From Magnetococcales bacterium (GTDB taxonomy: Bacteria > Pseudomonadota > Magnetococcia > Magnetococcales > JADGCH01): a DNA stretch of 17,015 nt. The notes under the pieces were generated by a model that was given only the letters and a program-made list of their open reading frames with translations, had not been told where the DNA came from and searched no databases. The position numbers were made by a program, and so were the translations under genes. Location: assembly GCA_015228995.1 (NCBI GenBank), contig JADGCM010000022.1, positions 1 through 17,015 on the forward strand, in the 5' to 3' direction. Positions 7,848-15,346 of the stretch are shown here, one piece after another; position 1 is the stretch's first letter; every line of letters begins with the position of its first letter.

Positions 7848-9242
7848 ATGCCAATCGTTGTGGTGCTTCTCCTATTGGTATGCTTGTCGGCTGGGTTGCC
7901 TGGTATGGTGGCTGCCGACTCGCGGGAGGCTATCGATACGACCTTGGCCAACGGGCTACGTCTGATTGCCCTGCGCGACGCCAAAGCACCGCTGGTGGTG
8001 TCGCAGCTATGGTACCGTGTCGGTGCCGCCGATGAGACCGAGGGTGGCAGTGGCCTAGCGCACATGTTGGAACACATGATGTTCAAGGGAACTTCTACCG
8101 TTCCCAAGGGGATGTTCAGCAGGACCATTGCCCGTCATGGAGGCCAGGAAAATGCAGCCACGTCGCACGACTATACCGTTTATTACGAAAAGATCCATGC
8201 CGATCACCTTGATCTGGTCCTTAAGCTGGAGGCAGATCGGATGCAGCATCTGCTTTTCGATGAACGAGAATTCAAGGCGGAAAACAGCGTCGTTATGGAA
8301 GAGCGGTTAGAGCGTACCGATAGCGATCCAACGGCGCGTTTTATAGAGAAATTTCAGCAGATGGCTCTGTGGCCGCATGCGTATGGTCGGCCCGTTATCG
8401 GTTGGAAGCAGGACATCGCCAATCATAGTCAGCAGGCGTTACAGCACTGGTACCACCGTTATTACAGCCCAGACAATGCCATTTTGCTATTAGTAGGGGA
8501 GATCGATTTGAGCCAGGTGGTGGCGAGGGTAGAGCGTTATTTTGCCGCTATCCCTGCAGCCAAAGTAGCGGCCCATCCGCCTAACCAGCGCCGTTTTACC
8601 CTTATGGAGGGGGCGCCGCCGCAGGGGGGCTCAGCAGTGGTAGAGCCGCAACAAAAGCGTCTGGAGATAACGGATGCCACCGCTAAATTGCCGCTTTTTT
8701 ATGCCGCCTTTTTGGCACCCAGCTTGGTGACGGCTCAAACAACCGCCGACGCCGATTTGGTACCGGAAGCGCTTGATGTCTTGTCGCTGTTGCTCGGCAA
8801 TGGCTTGTCGAGTCGGTTATACCAGCGGCTGGTCGTCGAGGAGAAACTGGCGGTATCGGTGGATGCCAGTTATGATGACCTAGCTTACGATAATGATTTA
8901 TGGTCTGTTTCTATTGTCCCTGTCGATAATCAAGCCATGGATCGTATTGAAACGCTGTTGGTTGAGGAGTTGCAACGTCTGATGGAGCAGCCTGTTGGGG
9001 ACTATGAATTGCGTAGGATCAAAAATCGTCTGCACGCGAATCATGTTTATCGGCGCGATGCGTTGTCACGTTGGGCCTGGATGATCGGTCATGCGGCCGT
9101 TAACGGTCTTGACTGGAAACAGTTGGCTTGGCACTACGGGGATCGCCTGGAGGCGGTGACTGCGGCTCAGCTCCAGCAGGTCGCCCGGCGTTATCTGCAC
9201 CCCACTTTGGCTATTATTGGACGGTTGTCAACGTCATCATGA
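7848..9242 (+). CDS. Exported M16-family zinc metallopeptidase
   Basis: A 464-residue M16B (pitrilysin/processing-peptidase-like) protein. Residues 1-23 are a signal peptide (hydrophobic VVVLLLLVCL, cleavage probably after MVAA), placing it in the periplasm or envelope. The inverted zinc motif HxxEH is intact (H72, E75, H76 in HMLEHMMFKG) and the third ligand is provided by E151/E152 in ENSVVMEERLER. GQENAATSHDYTVYY is the usual substrate-strand region. The C-terminal M16 domain has the GNGLSSRLYQRLVVEEKLA motif, including the Arg and Tyr that assist catalysis, so it should be active on its own. Many bacteria have two adjacent M16 genes, one catalytic and one with the Arg/Tyr motif; here there is one. 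The ATG at 7848 has AAAGGA upstream. The end overlaps the next start (ATGA). Confidence 0.92.
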   Translation: MPIVVVLLLLVCLSAGLPGMVAADSREAIDTTLANGLRLIALRDAKAPLVVSQLWYRVGAADETEGGSGLAHMLEHMMFKGTSTVPKGMFSRTIARHGGQENAATSHDYTVYYEKIHADHLDLVLKLEADRMQHLLFDEREFKAENSVVMEERLERTDSDPTARFIEKFQQMALWPHAYGRPVIGWKQDIANHSQQALQHWYHRYYSPDNAILLLVGEIDLSQVVARVERYFAAIPAAKVAAHPPNQRRFTLMEGAPPQGGSAVVEPQQKRLEITDATAKLPLFYAAFLAPSLVTAQTTADADLVPEALDVLSLLLGNGLSSRLYQRLVVEEKLAVSVDASYDDLAYDNDLWSVSIVPVDNQAMDRIETLLVEELQRLMEQPVGDYELRRIKNRLHANHVYRRDALSRWAWMIGHAAVNGLDWKQLAWHYGDRLEAVTAAQLQQVARRYLHPTLAIIGRLSTSS

Positions 9243-11503
9243 CTCGACCCAATCAATTCCCCCAGTCGTTACAATCCCCTTTTGCCGCCACACCACTGTT
9301 TTCGTCGTTGCGTTTGTTGACGCTGTTGTCGTGTGCATTGGCGGCCGGGTGGTGGACTTGGCACAATGTAGCCACCGTGCTGCAATTGGCACAAATGCCC
9401 TCGTTTTTGGCGTTACCACTGAAATATCAGCCTGATGCGCCGATGTTGCTGCTGTTGTTAGCCATTATTGTGTCCAGCCTGTCGTTTTTTGTCTTGGGCT
9501 ATCTATTGCCGGCCCTTGTGGATGGGGTCCGGTTATTTCTAGTCTGTTGGGATCTACGCCGGGCGGTCCGTGCCGGTTGGCCAGCCAATCCGGGTTCGGG
9601 ATCCGTGGAACGCTCTTGGTTTTATTACCCGCTCTTTACCCGATTGTGGCATGAGTTTGCCGCCTCGTTACAGTGTCAACGGCAACCAGGTCATTGGCCT
9701 GGGGAGGAGCGTTTGGTCTATCACGCCACGCTGGCACCCGAGAGCTGTTTCAATAGCGTTCTGCTGGTAGACGTACCGATGCGGGTGGAGTTCTTTCGCT
9801 ACCTGCCGGGGCTGTTAACAGGCGCTGGCATCATCGGTACCTTCGTAGGCATTTTGTTTGGGTTGTCCCAATTCAATCCCATTGCTGACCCCAGCCACAT
9901 CACATTGCAATTGGAACAGTTGTTTACCGGTGTAGCAACCGCCTTCGTGGCCTCGTTTCTGGCCATTTTGACCGCCCTGGCGGTGACGCTATTGGAGAAG
10001 TGGTTGCTGCACTGGCGCTATGCTCAGGTCAGTTTTCTGCACAGTTTTATCGGTTTTCTGTTTCGTCCCATATCGGACTTGGAACAGGCAGTTGCAGCCT
10101 CGCGGCAAAGCAATGCCCACAACGAGGCCCTGGTGCAGCAACTGAGTCAGTTGACAACGGTGCTACAAGAGCAGTGGAGTCAGGGGATCACTACCATGAG
10201 CACCAAGCTCCATGAAGGGGTGCGGGAGGCCCTGTTGGAGCCGCTGCGCGTCATTTCACAGTCGGTGCGCTTGGTTGTCAGCCAACGGCAAGAGGAGCAG
10301 GAGCAATGGGCACTACTGACCAGTTCCGTGCAGCGCATTGTGGAACAAATGACCACTCCCTCCCATCAAAGCAGCCATAGGGACGAGATGCTTGCACAGC
10401 GATTGCACCAAGCCATTATCTCGTCGCAGGAGCCGCTGCGTGAAGCAATCCGCTCGGTAGCCGGTCAGCGTCAAGAGGAGCAGGAGCGTTTAGCCACACT
10501 CATCGAGGTTGTGCAGCGGATCCACGGCTGGCTGTTGGCACGGCCAGATGGCGGCCGTCAGGAGGTGATCTTGACGCAGCTACTGGAACAGCTGACGGCA
10601 ATTGGTGGTGGCGTCCATCAGGCTACCCGAGAAATGACCGCTGTCGTGGCTGCGTTACCCGATCAGGGTAACCGGGGACTGGAGCGCTTGTTACAGCAAA
10701 TGAGCACTGTGGTCGAACGTGTTGACGCCATGGCGGCTGTTACCCAGGGGTTGCGCGGTGAACTGGTGCGTCAGGTGGATCGTTTTTTATTGCAGCAGGA
10801 GCGAAGCGAAGCCTTCGGTCCCCAACTGGTGGCGACGGTGAGTGAGGCGCTGGCTAGGCATCAGAAGCAGTTAGAGCAAGGGCTTAACGAAACGATGCAA
10901 ACCATCCAACAACAGCAGGCGTTGCTGTGGCAAAATACGACGGTGTTGTTGCAGTCACTGGGCTTGGTGCCGACTGAGCAGCTGGTACATGGGGTCCAAT
11001 CGGCGGTAAGCGATGTCAGTGGCGATATCCGCCAGCAGCTGCAACGGGTGATGGACACGCTGCTGTTGTCATTGAATAGCCATCTAGAGCATTCCTCTAG
11101 CCGCCTTGCCGATCACTTAACCGCTATGCGCAATCTTCTGGTCGCCGAACAGGAGACGTTGCACCGTGATCTTAAGCAGTGGACACAAGAATTGTCCGGT
11201 TCAAATCAACAAAATATGCAGGTTGCCCATCAGCGTATGGCGGAATTTCTGGCCTGGAGTCAAGATCGGCATGGCGACTTGTTGACGGCATTGGAACAAT
11301 TTAACCAACGTGTCAGCGCTGATTTGGTGGACAAGATGCAGCAAGTGGAGTCGGAGATATTGCAGCATCGTGTCGAAGCAGATCAGGCCATGACCGGTCG
11401 CATTGAACAGATTGTCCGTCATACCGGTAGCGAGCAGGCGGTCTTTATCGAGATGTTGAGCGAGAGACTTGACTCTCTGCGTCAACGCTTAAAAATCAGA
11501 TGA
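9239..11503 (+). CDS. ZorA-like MotA/TolQ/ExbB-family proton channel with long cytoplasmic tail
   Basis: A 754-residue inner-membrane protein. Hydrophobic segments lie at about 22-40, 68-92, 187-211 and 229-254. The third and fourth carry the MotA/ExbB core in the form seen in ZorA: FFRYLPGLLTGAGIIGTFVG then ATAFVASFLAILTALAVTLL. ZorA subunits form a pentamer around a ZorB dimer and use ion flow to rotate. After the last segment about 500 residues remain, mostly Gln/Leu/Glu-rich and predicted helical, like the long intracellular ZorA tail. Two related blocks (residues 323-367 and 388-428) repeat QRQEEQE and VQRI. The ATG at 9239 overlaps the M16 stop by four bases; an earlier in-frame start would lie deep in the M16 gene. 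ExbB and TolQ are much shorter (about 230-250 residues) and lack such a tail. Identity with defence ZorA is inferred. Confidence 0.8.
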   Translation: MTRPNQFPQSLQSPFAATPLFSSLRLLTLLSCALAAGWWTWHNVATVLQLAQMPSFLALPLKYQPDAPMLLLLLAIIVSSLSFFVLGYLLPALVDGVRLFLVCWDLRRAVRAGWPANPGSGSVERSWFYYPLFTRLWHEFAASLQCQRQPGHWPGEERLVYHATLAPESCFNSVLLVDVPMRVEFFRYLPGLLTGAGIIGTFVGILFGLSQFNPIADPSHITLQLEQLFTGVATAFVASFLAILTALAVTLLEKWLLHWRYAQVSFLHSFIGFLFRPISDLEQAVAASRQSNAHNEALVQQLSQLTTVLQEQWSQGITTMSTKLHEGVREALLEPLRVISQSVRLVVSQRQEEQEQWALLTSSVQRIVEQMTTPSHQSSHRDEMLAQRLHQAIISSQEPLREAIRSVAGQRQEEQERLATLIEVVQRIHGWLLARPDGGRQEVILTQLLEQLTAIGGGVHQATREMTAVVAALPDQGNRGLERLLQQMSTVVERVDAMAAVTQGLRGELVRQVDRFLLQQERSEAFGPQLVATVSEALARHQKQLEQGLNETMQTIQQQQALLWQNTTVLLQSLGLVPTEQLVHGVQSAVSDVSGDIRQQLQRVMDTLLLSLNSHLEHSSSRLADHLTAMRNLLVAEQETLHRDLKQWTQELSGSNQQNMQVAHQRMAEFLAWSQDRHGDLLTALEQFNQRVSADLVDKMQQVESEILQHRVEADQAMTGRIEQIVRHTGSEQAVFIEMLSERLDSLRQRLKIR
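10205..10339 (+). repeat. Internal repeat, copy 1, in the ZorA-like tail
   Basis: Encodes residues 323-367, KLHEG...EPLR...QRQEEQE...VQRI. Copy 2 begins 195 bases on. The 16-base string CAAGAGGAGCAGGAGC occurs in both copies (10289-10304 and 10472-10487), 183 bases apart, and a three-residue gap separates the EPLR and QRQ blocks of the two copies. Confidence 0.65.
10400..10522 (+). repeat. Internal repeat, copy 2, in the ZorA-like tail
   Basis: Encodes residues 388-428, RLHQA...EPLR...QRQEEQE...VQRI. It matches copy 1 at the EPLR, SV, QRQEEQE and VQRI blocks, pointing to a duplication that lengthened the helical tail. Confidence 0.65.
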
Positions 11504-11519
11504 TAGGTAAAAAATACCC

Positions 11520-13163
11520 ATGGACGGCATAGGCACACTCCGTTTCCGCGCTAGCGATCCAAGGGCCGCCGCCAACATACCGGAGCAATGGCCTCTGGTG
11601 CGAGCCGCTGCTGTTGGACCCGTCAAGGAGACCACCGAGACCAGCACCTATTTTGATACACCAACCATGACGTTATGGCGTCATGGTCTGCTCGTCCTTC
11701 TGCGTCGTCGTAATGACCACTCTTGGCGCCAGATCATCCAGCCACGCCGCTCATGGCTGCACGAACCACTCTTTCCGGCTTGGATGACCAGTCGCCTTTC
11801 CTGTGACAGTGGGGTATTAAATCTAGAATTGCTGCAACGGGAGTTGGAGTATCTCTTCAAGAAGGCCCCCTCTATTGTGGTGGGCGACCTGCAGCCTGTG
11901 GTGCATATCACTTGCAGTAAAAGACGCTGGCTGCTGGAGTTCCCAGATAGCCGAAGGATTGAACTATTAGAAGAAAAAGGCCATATCACGACACCGTTGC
12001 GGCAGGATCACCATAAGGATGATTGTCAGGATGTGTGTTGTGATCAGTTGTTTCATGAAATAGTCATCAAAACGACCCGGGGGGAGCTGGACGCTTGGAT
12101 GTTTCAGCGGGCGTTAACGCTGGCACAGGCATGGGAGCCCGCTTTTGTCAGTGCTTCACCGCTTGAGCGGGCCTTCTGGAGTTATGGGGTGATCCCCGAC
12201 CCACGTTCTCCAGCCCCTGATCTGGCCTTGTCTGCCGATACGCCGTTGGAGGCCACTTTCGTCCGTTTGTGCCAGTTTTTGTGGCAACAACTGGTGGATG
12301 CCCACGCCCTGATCAACGATGGCGATGCAGTCAGTGGTCGGTTGGGATTGCAGGAATTACTCAAGGCGGTGACGCAGCTGCGTATGCTGTCTGCCGCTTA
12401 CGCCAGTTTGATTACCGACGATGCCCGAGATCAGATTGACGCCGAATTGGAATGGCTGAGTGACGCCTTGGTGCCAGCCGATCAGTGGCAAAATTTTCTT
12501 GAGCAGGGTTGGCAGCCCTTTGCGGCGCTGGAGCCACCGCAGTCAGCGGAGTTGCTGCGGTTGCAACAACGGGTCCTGCTACGTAACGAGGATTATTTCA
12601 ACCAGGTGCGCTCGCTACTCAACTCATTTCGGTTTACCAGATTGTTGCTAGGCCTTGGTTATTGGTTACACGGGCGATTATGGCGGTATCGATTGGATCA
12701 CCGGCAACGTAAGCAGCTGCAAGTCCACATGGCTCCCTCGGTCACGGTTGTCATGGATCGGCATTACCACCGGTTGTTGCAGATGCACGAACGCATCAGT
12801 GGTATCGATTGGGCAACTGGTAGGGCCATCCGAGAAAAAGGCGAGATGCTTCATGCCCTAGTGGATTTATTTGTAGTCGCGTTGCGGCGTCATGTTACCG
12901 GTAACACATTCAGCCACCATTTGGGGCAATTCTGTCAGTTGTTGCGCAAAATTGATTATCTGCATCGTTTCTGTAGTCAATTTGGACAGATATCACCTGA
13001 TACCGAGAACCAAATTAACACCCGATTTTACGAGTGGGTGCAGACACAAACCCGTCGGACGGCCACTGATGCTGAACAGAAATGGGCGGATTTGATCCGT
13101 TGCCAACCGTTCTGGAGCAAGTCGAAGGGGGATACAGAGAGGGGGCAATCACGTGACGGATGA
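11520..13163 (+). CDS. CYTH-CHAD domain protein with degenerate catalytic motifs
   Basis: A 547-residue soluble protein. Residues about 1-220 are CYTH-like (triphosphate tunnel fold): STYFDTP at 42-48, WRHGLLVLLRRR with WRQIIQPRR, HEIVIKTTRGEL, and ASPLERAFWSYG matching the usual SKxxRGY end. The signature N-terminal ExExK strand is replaced by TLRFRA, so triphosphate hydrolysis is doubtful. Residues about 240-490 are a CHAD helical domain (LLKAVTQLRMLSAAYASL, LEWLSDALV, SFRFTRLLLGLGYWL at 369-383), but the His/Arg pattern of the first CHAD helix is mostly missing. CHAD domains bind polyphosphate, and CYTH enzymes act on triphosphates or polyphosphate. The ATG at 11520 lies 16 bases after zorA; the end overlaps the HDOD gene by 11 bases. 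It probably binds a phosphate-rich ligand or serves as a scaffold; both are inferences. Confidence 0.8.
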   Translation: MDGIGTLRFRASDPRAAANIPEQWPLVRAAAVGPVKETTETSTYFDTPTMTLWRHGLLVLLRRRNDHSWRQIIQPRRSWLHEPLFPAWMTSRLSCDSGVLNLELLQRELEYLFKKAPSIVVGDLQPVVHITCSKRRWLLEFPDSRRIELLEEKGHITTPLRQDHHKDDCQDVCCDQLFHEIVIKTTRGELDAWMFQRALTLAQAWEPAFVSASPLERAFWSYGVIPDPRSPAPDLALSADTPLEATFVRLCQFLWQQLVDAHALINDGDAVSGRLGLQELLKAVTQLRMLSAAYASLITDDARDQIDAELEWLSDALVPADQWQNFLEQGWQPFAALEPPQSAELLRLQQRVLLRNEDYFNQVRSLLNSFRFTRLLLGLGYWLHGRLWRYRLDHRQRKQLQVHMAPSVTVVMDRHYHRLLQMHERISGIDWATGRAIREKGEMLHALVDLFVVALRRHVTGNTFSHHLGQFCQLLRKIDYLHRFCSQFGQISPDTENQINTRFYEWVQTQTRRTATDAEQKWADLIRCQPFWSKSKGDTERGQSRDG

Positions 13164-14028
13164 TGATGAAGCCTGGATCGGTCGGTTAGCGGGAGAGTTT
13201 GACCTGCCATCGCGTCCGGATGTATTGCTGACCGTCAGTCGCCTGCTGAACGGTTTTGCCCCCGATCTCTACCAAATTTTACGTATTGTACGCCAAGACG
13301 CGGCCTTATCGGCTAGAACCCTCCACCAGGCCAACCGTGGCAGCCGCCGTGTCGCTTCCATTGAAGAGGCGGGCTTGATGCTTGGCTTGATGGGCATGCG
13401 TCGTGTGGTGGATCGGCTATTCTTGAAAGCAAAATTGATCGGACGTGATAATGGTTTGCATGAGATTCGCCTTCGCGCTGTGCAAGCGGGGGTGTTGAGC
13501 CGTTATGTAGCGCTGTCTCTGCCAGCGTTGTCACCCAACTGTTCCAATGGTTATTTGCCTGTGGTGGAACCAGAAGAGGCCTACACGTTAGGGCTATTTC
13601 ACGACTGTGGCATTCCCGCGATGATGAACTGGTTCAGCGATTATTATCCACTGTACCAGACCACCCATGCCAGTGGTGGCCGGTTATTGGCACAAGCGGA
13701 GCAAGAGCGGTTTGGAATCGATCATGGTCGCATTAGCTTTCTGCTGTGTCGTTCGTGGCACTTCCCTAAAGCCATCTGCCGTGTCATCCGTGAACACCAC
13801 ACCATTGAGCAATTAATCGTCCCCGGTCAGAGAACCAGACGGCGTAAAACAGCGATATTGCAGGCCATTCTGCATTTGGCCGAACGATTGGGACAGGAGA
13901 TGCCGGACCATGAATGGCAGGTGCTGCAAGCGGAGATATTCCGATTCTTAGCCATTGGCGATCACGAGTGGTCACAGCTACAGCGCAATGCCCCTGTGAT
14001 GTCCTTTGATGAAAGAGCAGCCCGGTGA
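13153..14028 (+). CDS. HDOD domain signalling protein
   Basis: A 291-residue soluble protein made almost entirely of an HDOD domain, a relative of HD phosphohydrolases used in bacterial signalling and usually not catalytic. Typical features are LPSRPDVLLTV at the start, VRQDAALSARTLHQAN, the GLMGMRRVVDRLF helix, YTLGLFHDCGIPAMM with an HD pair at 150-151, and FGIDHGRISFLLCRSW followed by VIREHH (His215, His216). The FHD and HH residues are kept, so weak metal binding cannot be ruled out. The GTG at 13153 is the start: GAGAGGGGG at 13138-13146 is a good ribosome binding site, and the CYTH-CHAD gene overlaps by 11 bases. The stop overlaps the zorB start. A regulatory partner of the motor is the natural guess. 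Confidence 0.85.
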   Translation: MTDDDEAWIGRLAGEFDLPSRPDVLLTVSRLLNGFAPDLYQILRIVRQDAALSARTLHQANRGSRRVASIEEAGLMLGLMGMRRVVDRLFLKAKLIGRDNGLHEIRLRAVQAGVLSRYVALSLPALSPNCSNGYLPVVEPEEAYTLGLFHDCGIPAMMNWFSDYYPLYQTTHASGGRLLAQAEQERFGIDHGRISFLLCRSWHFPKAICRVIREHHTIEQLIVPGQRTRRRKTAILQAILHLAERLGQEMPDHEWQVLQAEIFRFLAIGDHEWSQLQRNAPVMSFDERAAR

Positions 14029-14705
14029 GTCGTAGCCGACGAGTTGAATCGGTCGATGCACCATTTTGGGTCAGTTATGCCGACTTGATGACCGCGTTGG
14101 TGATGCTGTTGTTGTTGGTCATGGCCATCTCTATGTTGGCGGTGGCTTCGCGGCCGTTATTGGAACGCAAGCAGCGCGATGCGGCAGTCGATATTTTCTT
14201 TGAGCAGTTGCAACAGCAAATTCAGCGCAGTGCTCTCGATATGACCGCCAATCGCACCGCCCATACCATCGGTTTGGGAGATCGGGTGCGTTTTGCACAC
14301 GATAGTTATCTCTTGTCGGCCGAGGCGAAGAGGCAGATGCAAGCTGTCGTGCCGCTGCTATTGGCGCTGCATGCAGCCGAGCCAGGGCGTAGCTGGTTGA
14401 AACGGGTTCATATTGAGGGCTATACCGATGAGACCGGTACCTATTTGTACAACGTCCATTTGAGTCTGCGTCGCGCTCAATCGGTCGTCTGTGCCCTATT
14501 TGAGGCCGATATAACGGCCGCAGAGCAGCGCCGTCTGCAACAGTTACTGATGATCGACGGGGCCACCACTACGAGCATCAAATCCACGCGTGAGGAGAGC
14601 CGCCGTGTCGAGATACGGCTTGAATTTCGCTCCGTCGACGATGAAGAACCTACGCTTCCCGCGCCGGAAGTGGCGCTAGGGCGCTGTCCGATTCAAACGG
14701 AGTAG
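14025..14705 (+). CDS. ZorB-like MotB/OmpA-family stator protein
   Basis: A 226-residue inner-membrane protein with one N-terminal transmembrane helix (about 14-40). It contains the stator motif FWVSYADLMTAL; Asp20 is the expected proton-carrying Asp of MotB and ZorB. The periplasmic part is an OmpA-type peptidoglycan-binding domain: GDRVRFAHDSYLLSAEAKRQ, then IEGYTDETGTYLYN with the TD pair, SLRRAQSV, and RRVEIRLEF. This is the architecture of ZorB: one helix plus an OmpA domain that anchors the motor to the cell wall. The GTG at 14025 overlaps the HDOD stop (GTGA). TolR and ExbD lack the OmpA domain, so those partners are less likely, and no flagellar genes are nearby. In canonical Zorya loci zorB directly follows zorA; here two genes intervene. 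Confidence 0.83.
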   Translation: MSRSRRVESVDAPFWVSYADLMTALVMLLLLVMAISMLAVASRPLLERKQRDAAVDIFFEQLQQQIQRSALDMTANRTAHTIGLGDRVRFAHDSYLLSAEAKRQMQAVVPLLLALHAAEPGRSWLKRVHIEGYTDETGTYLYNVHLSLRRAQSVVCALFEADITAAEQRRLQQLLMIDGATTTSIKSTREESRRVEIRLEFRSVDDEEPTLPAPEVALGRCPIQTE

Positions 14706-14717
14706 AGGGGCTACTCC
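14699..14717. terminator. Hairpin at the end of the motor gene cluster (possible terminator)
   Basis: A perfect seven-base stem, GGAGTAG and CTACTCC, around a five-base loop (AGGGG), overlapping the zorB stop codon. It lies between the converging plus- and minus-strand units and could stop transcription from either side. No clear T tract follows on the plus strand; on the minus strand only GTTT follows. A Rho-independent terminator is therefore doubtful. Confidence 0.35.
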
Positions 14718-14758
14718 AGTGATGAAGGGGGCCTAGCCAAGCCAAGCCCAAGTTCAAA

Positions 14759-14834
14759 TGGTGGGCGAAACAGGGTTCGAACCTGTGACATCCGGTGTGT
14801 AAAACCGGTGCTCTCCCAACTGAGCTATCCGCCC
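14759..14834 (-). tRNA. tRNA-Val (anticodon UAC)
   Basis: Read on the minus strand, a complete 76-base cloverleaf: acceptor stem GGGCGGA pairing with TTCGCCC, D-arm GCTC/GAGC, anticodon stem CCGGT/ACCGG with loop TTTACAC (anticodon TAC), T-arm ACAGG/CCTGT with TTCGAAC, discriminator A and encoded CCA. It reads valine codons GUA and GUG and perhaps others by wobble. It lies 22 bases downstream of the HU gene on the same strand, so the two may share a transcript. Confidence 0.95.
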
Positions 14835-14856
14835 TTAAACAATTAGCCTCAATCTA

Positions 14857-15258
14857 TCATTTCTTCTTAGAGGATTTCTCTTTTTCGCGGCCGTGCTCTT
14901 TATCTTTCTCTTTGGTCGCGGCTGGTACTGGCACGGCAGCAGACGCTGGAGCAGCAGCTGGCGATGGGGGGCTCTTCTCGCCAACGGCAGCGACGGCGTC
15001 TTTCAGCCCCTTACCGGGACGAAATCTAGGCAAGCGCGCCGCCGCAATCTCCATGGGGGCGCCGGTCTGCGGGTTGCGTCCGGTGCGGGCTGCACGCTCT
15101 CCCACTGAAAAAGTACCAAACCCAATCAAATTTACGGTGTCGCCAGCCTTTAACGCCCCCTGGATCGCCTCAACAACGGCGTCGATAGCACGTCCCGCCT
15201 GCACTTTAGTCAACTCAGCTGTTGCAGCCACCTTTTCAGTCATATCCGTTTTGTTCAA
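14857..15258 (-). CDS. HU family DNA-binding protein with long Ala/Pro/Lys tail
   Basis: A 133-residue HU-like nucleoid protein. The first 92 residues form a full HU fold (MNKTDMTEKVAATAEL, GDTVNLIGFGTFSVGERAAR, TGRNPQTGAPMEI, then RFRPGKGLKDAV), including the DNA-inserting Pro in the RNPQTG arm. About 40 more residues are Ala/Pro-rich and end in a Lys/Glu-rich tail (KEKDKEHGREKEKSSKKK), recalling eukaryote-like or histone-H1-like tails. The start chosen is TTG at 15258: it yields the conserved MNKTD start, and GGGAGGA lies seven bases upstream (15266-15272). An ATG at 15285 would add nine residues and has no ribosome binding site. The gene follows lon, the order seen for hupB in many proteobacteria, so it is probably that ortholog. 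Confidence 0.9.
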   Translation of the reverse strand: MNKTDMTEKVAATAELTKVQAGRAIDAVVEAIQGALKAGDTVNLIGFGTFSVGERAARTGRNPQTGAPMEIAAARLPRFRPGKGLKDAVAAVGEKSPPSPAAAPASAAVPVPAATKEKDKEHGREKEKSSKKK

Positions 15259-15265
15259 TGTCAAA

Positions 15266-15272
15266 TCCTCCC
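15266..15272 (-). promoter_or_regulatory. Ribosome binding site of the HU gene
   Basis: GGGAGGA on the minus strand, seven bases before the TTG at 15258. It decides the start in favour of TTG over the upstream ATG at 15285. Confidence 0.7.
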
Positions 15273-15346
15273 AAATTTTCCTCATGCTAAAGGACTAATA
15301 AGAAATACAGCGAGACCAGCCTATACATAACATCCCACCCAGACGG

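Noticed and set aside
9239..14705. A flagellar MotA/MotB or TolQ/TolR/ExbB/ExbD pair
   Set aside because: The large subunit is 754 residues with a long tail, unlike TolQ, ExbB and MotA (about 230-300), the small subunit has an OmpA domain, unlike TolR and ExbD, and no flagellar or Ton/Tol genes are near.
15259..15285. ATG at 15285 as the HU start
   Set aside because: It has no ribosome binding site and adds nine residues absent from HU proteins, while TTG at 15258 has GGGAGGA at the right distance and gives the conserved MNKTD start.
14795..15298. A 167-residue plus-strand reading frame opposite the HU gene
   Set aside because: It is complementary to a clear HU gene, has low-complexity content from the reverse of the Ala/Lys tail, and overlaps the tRNA.
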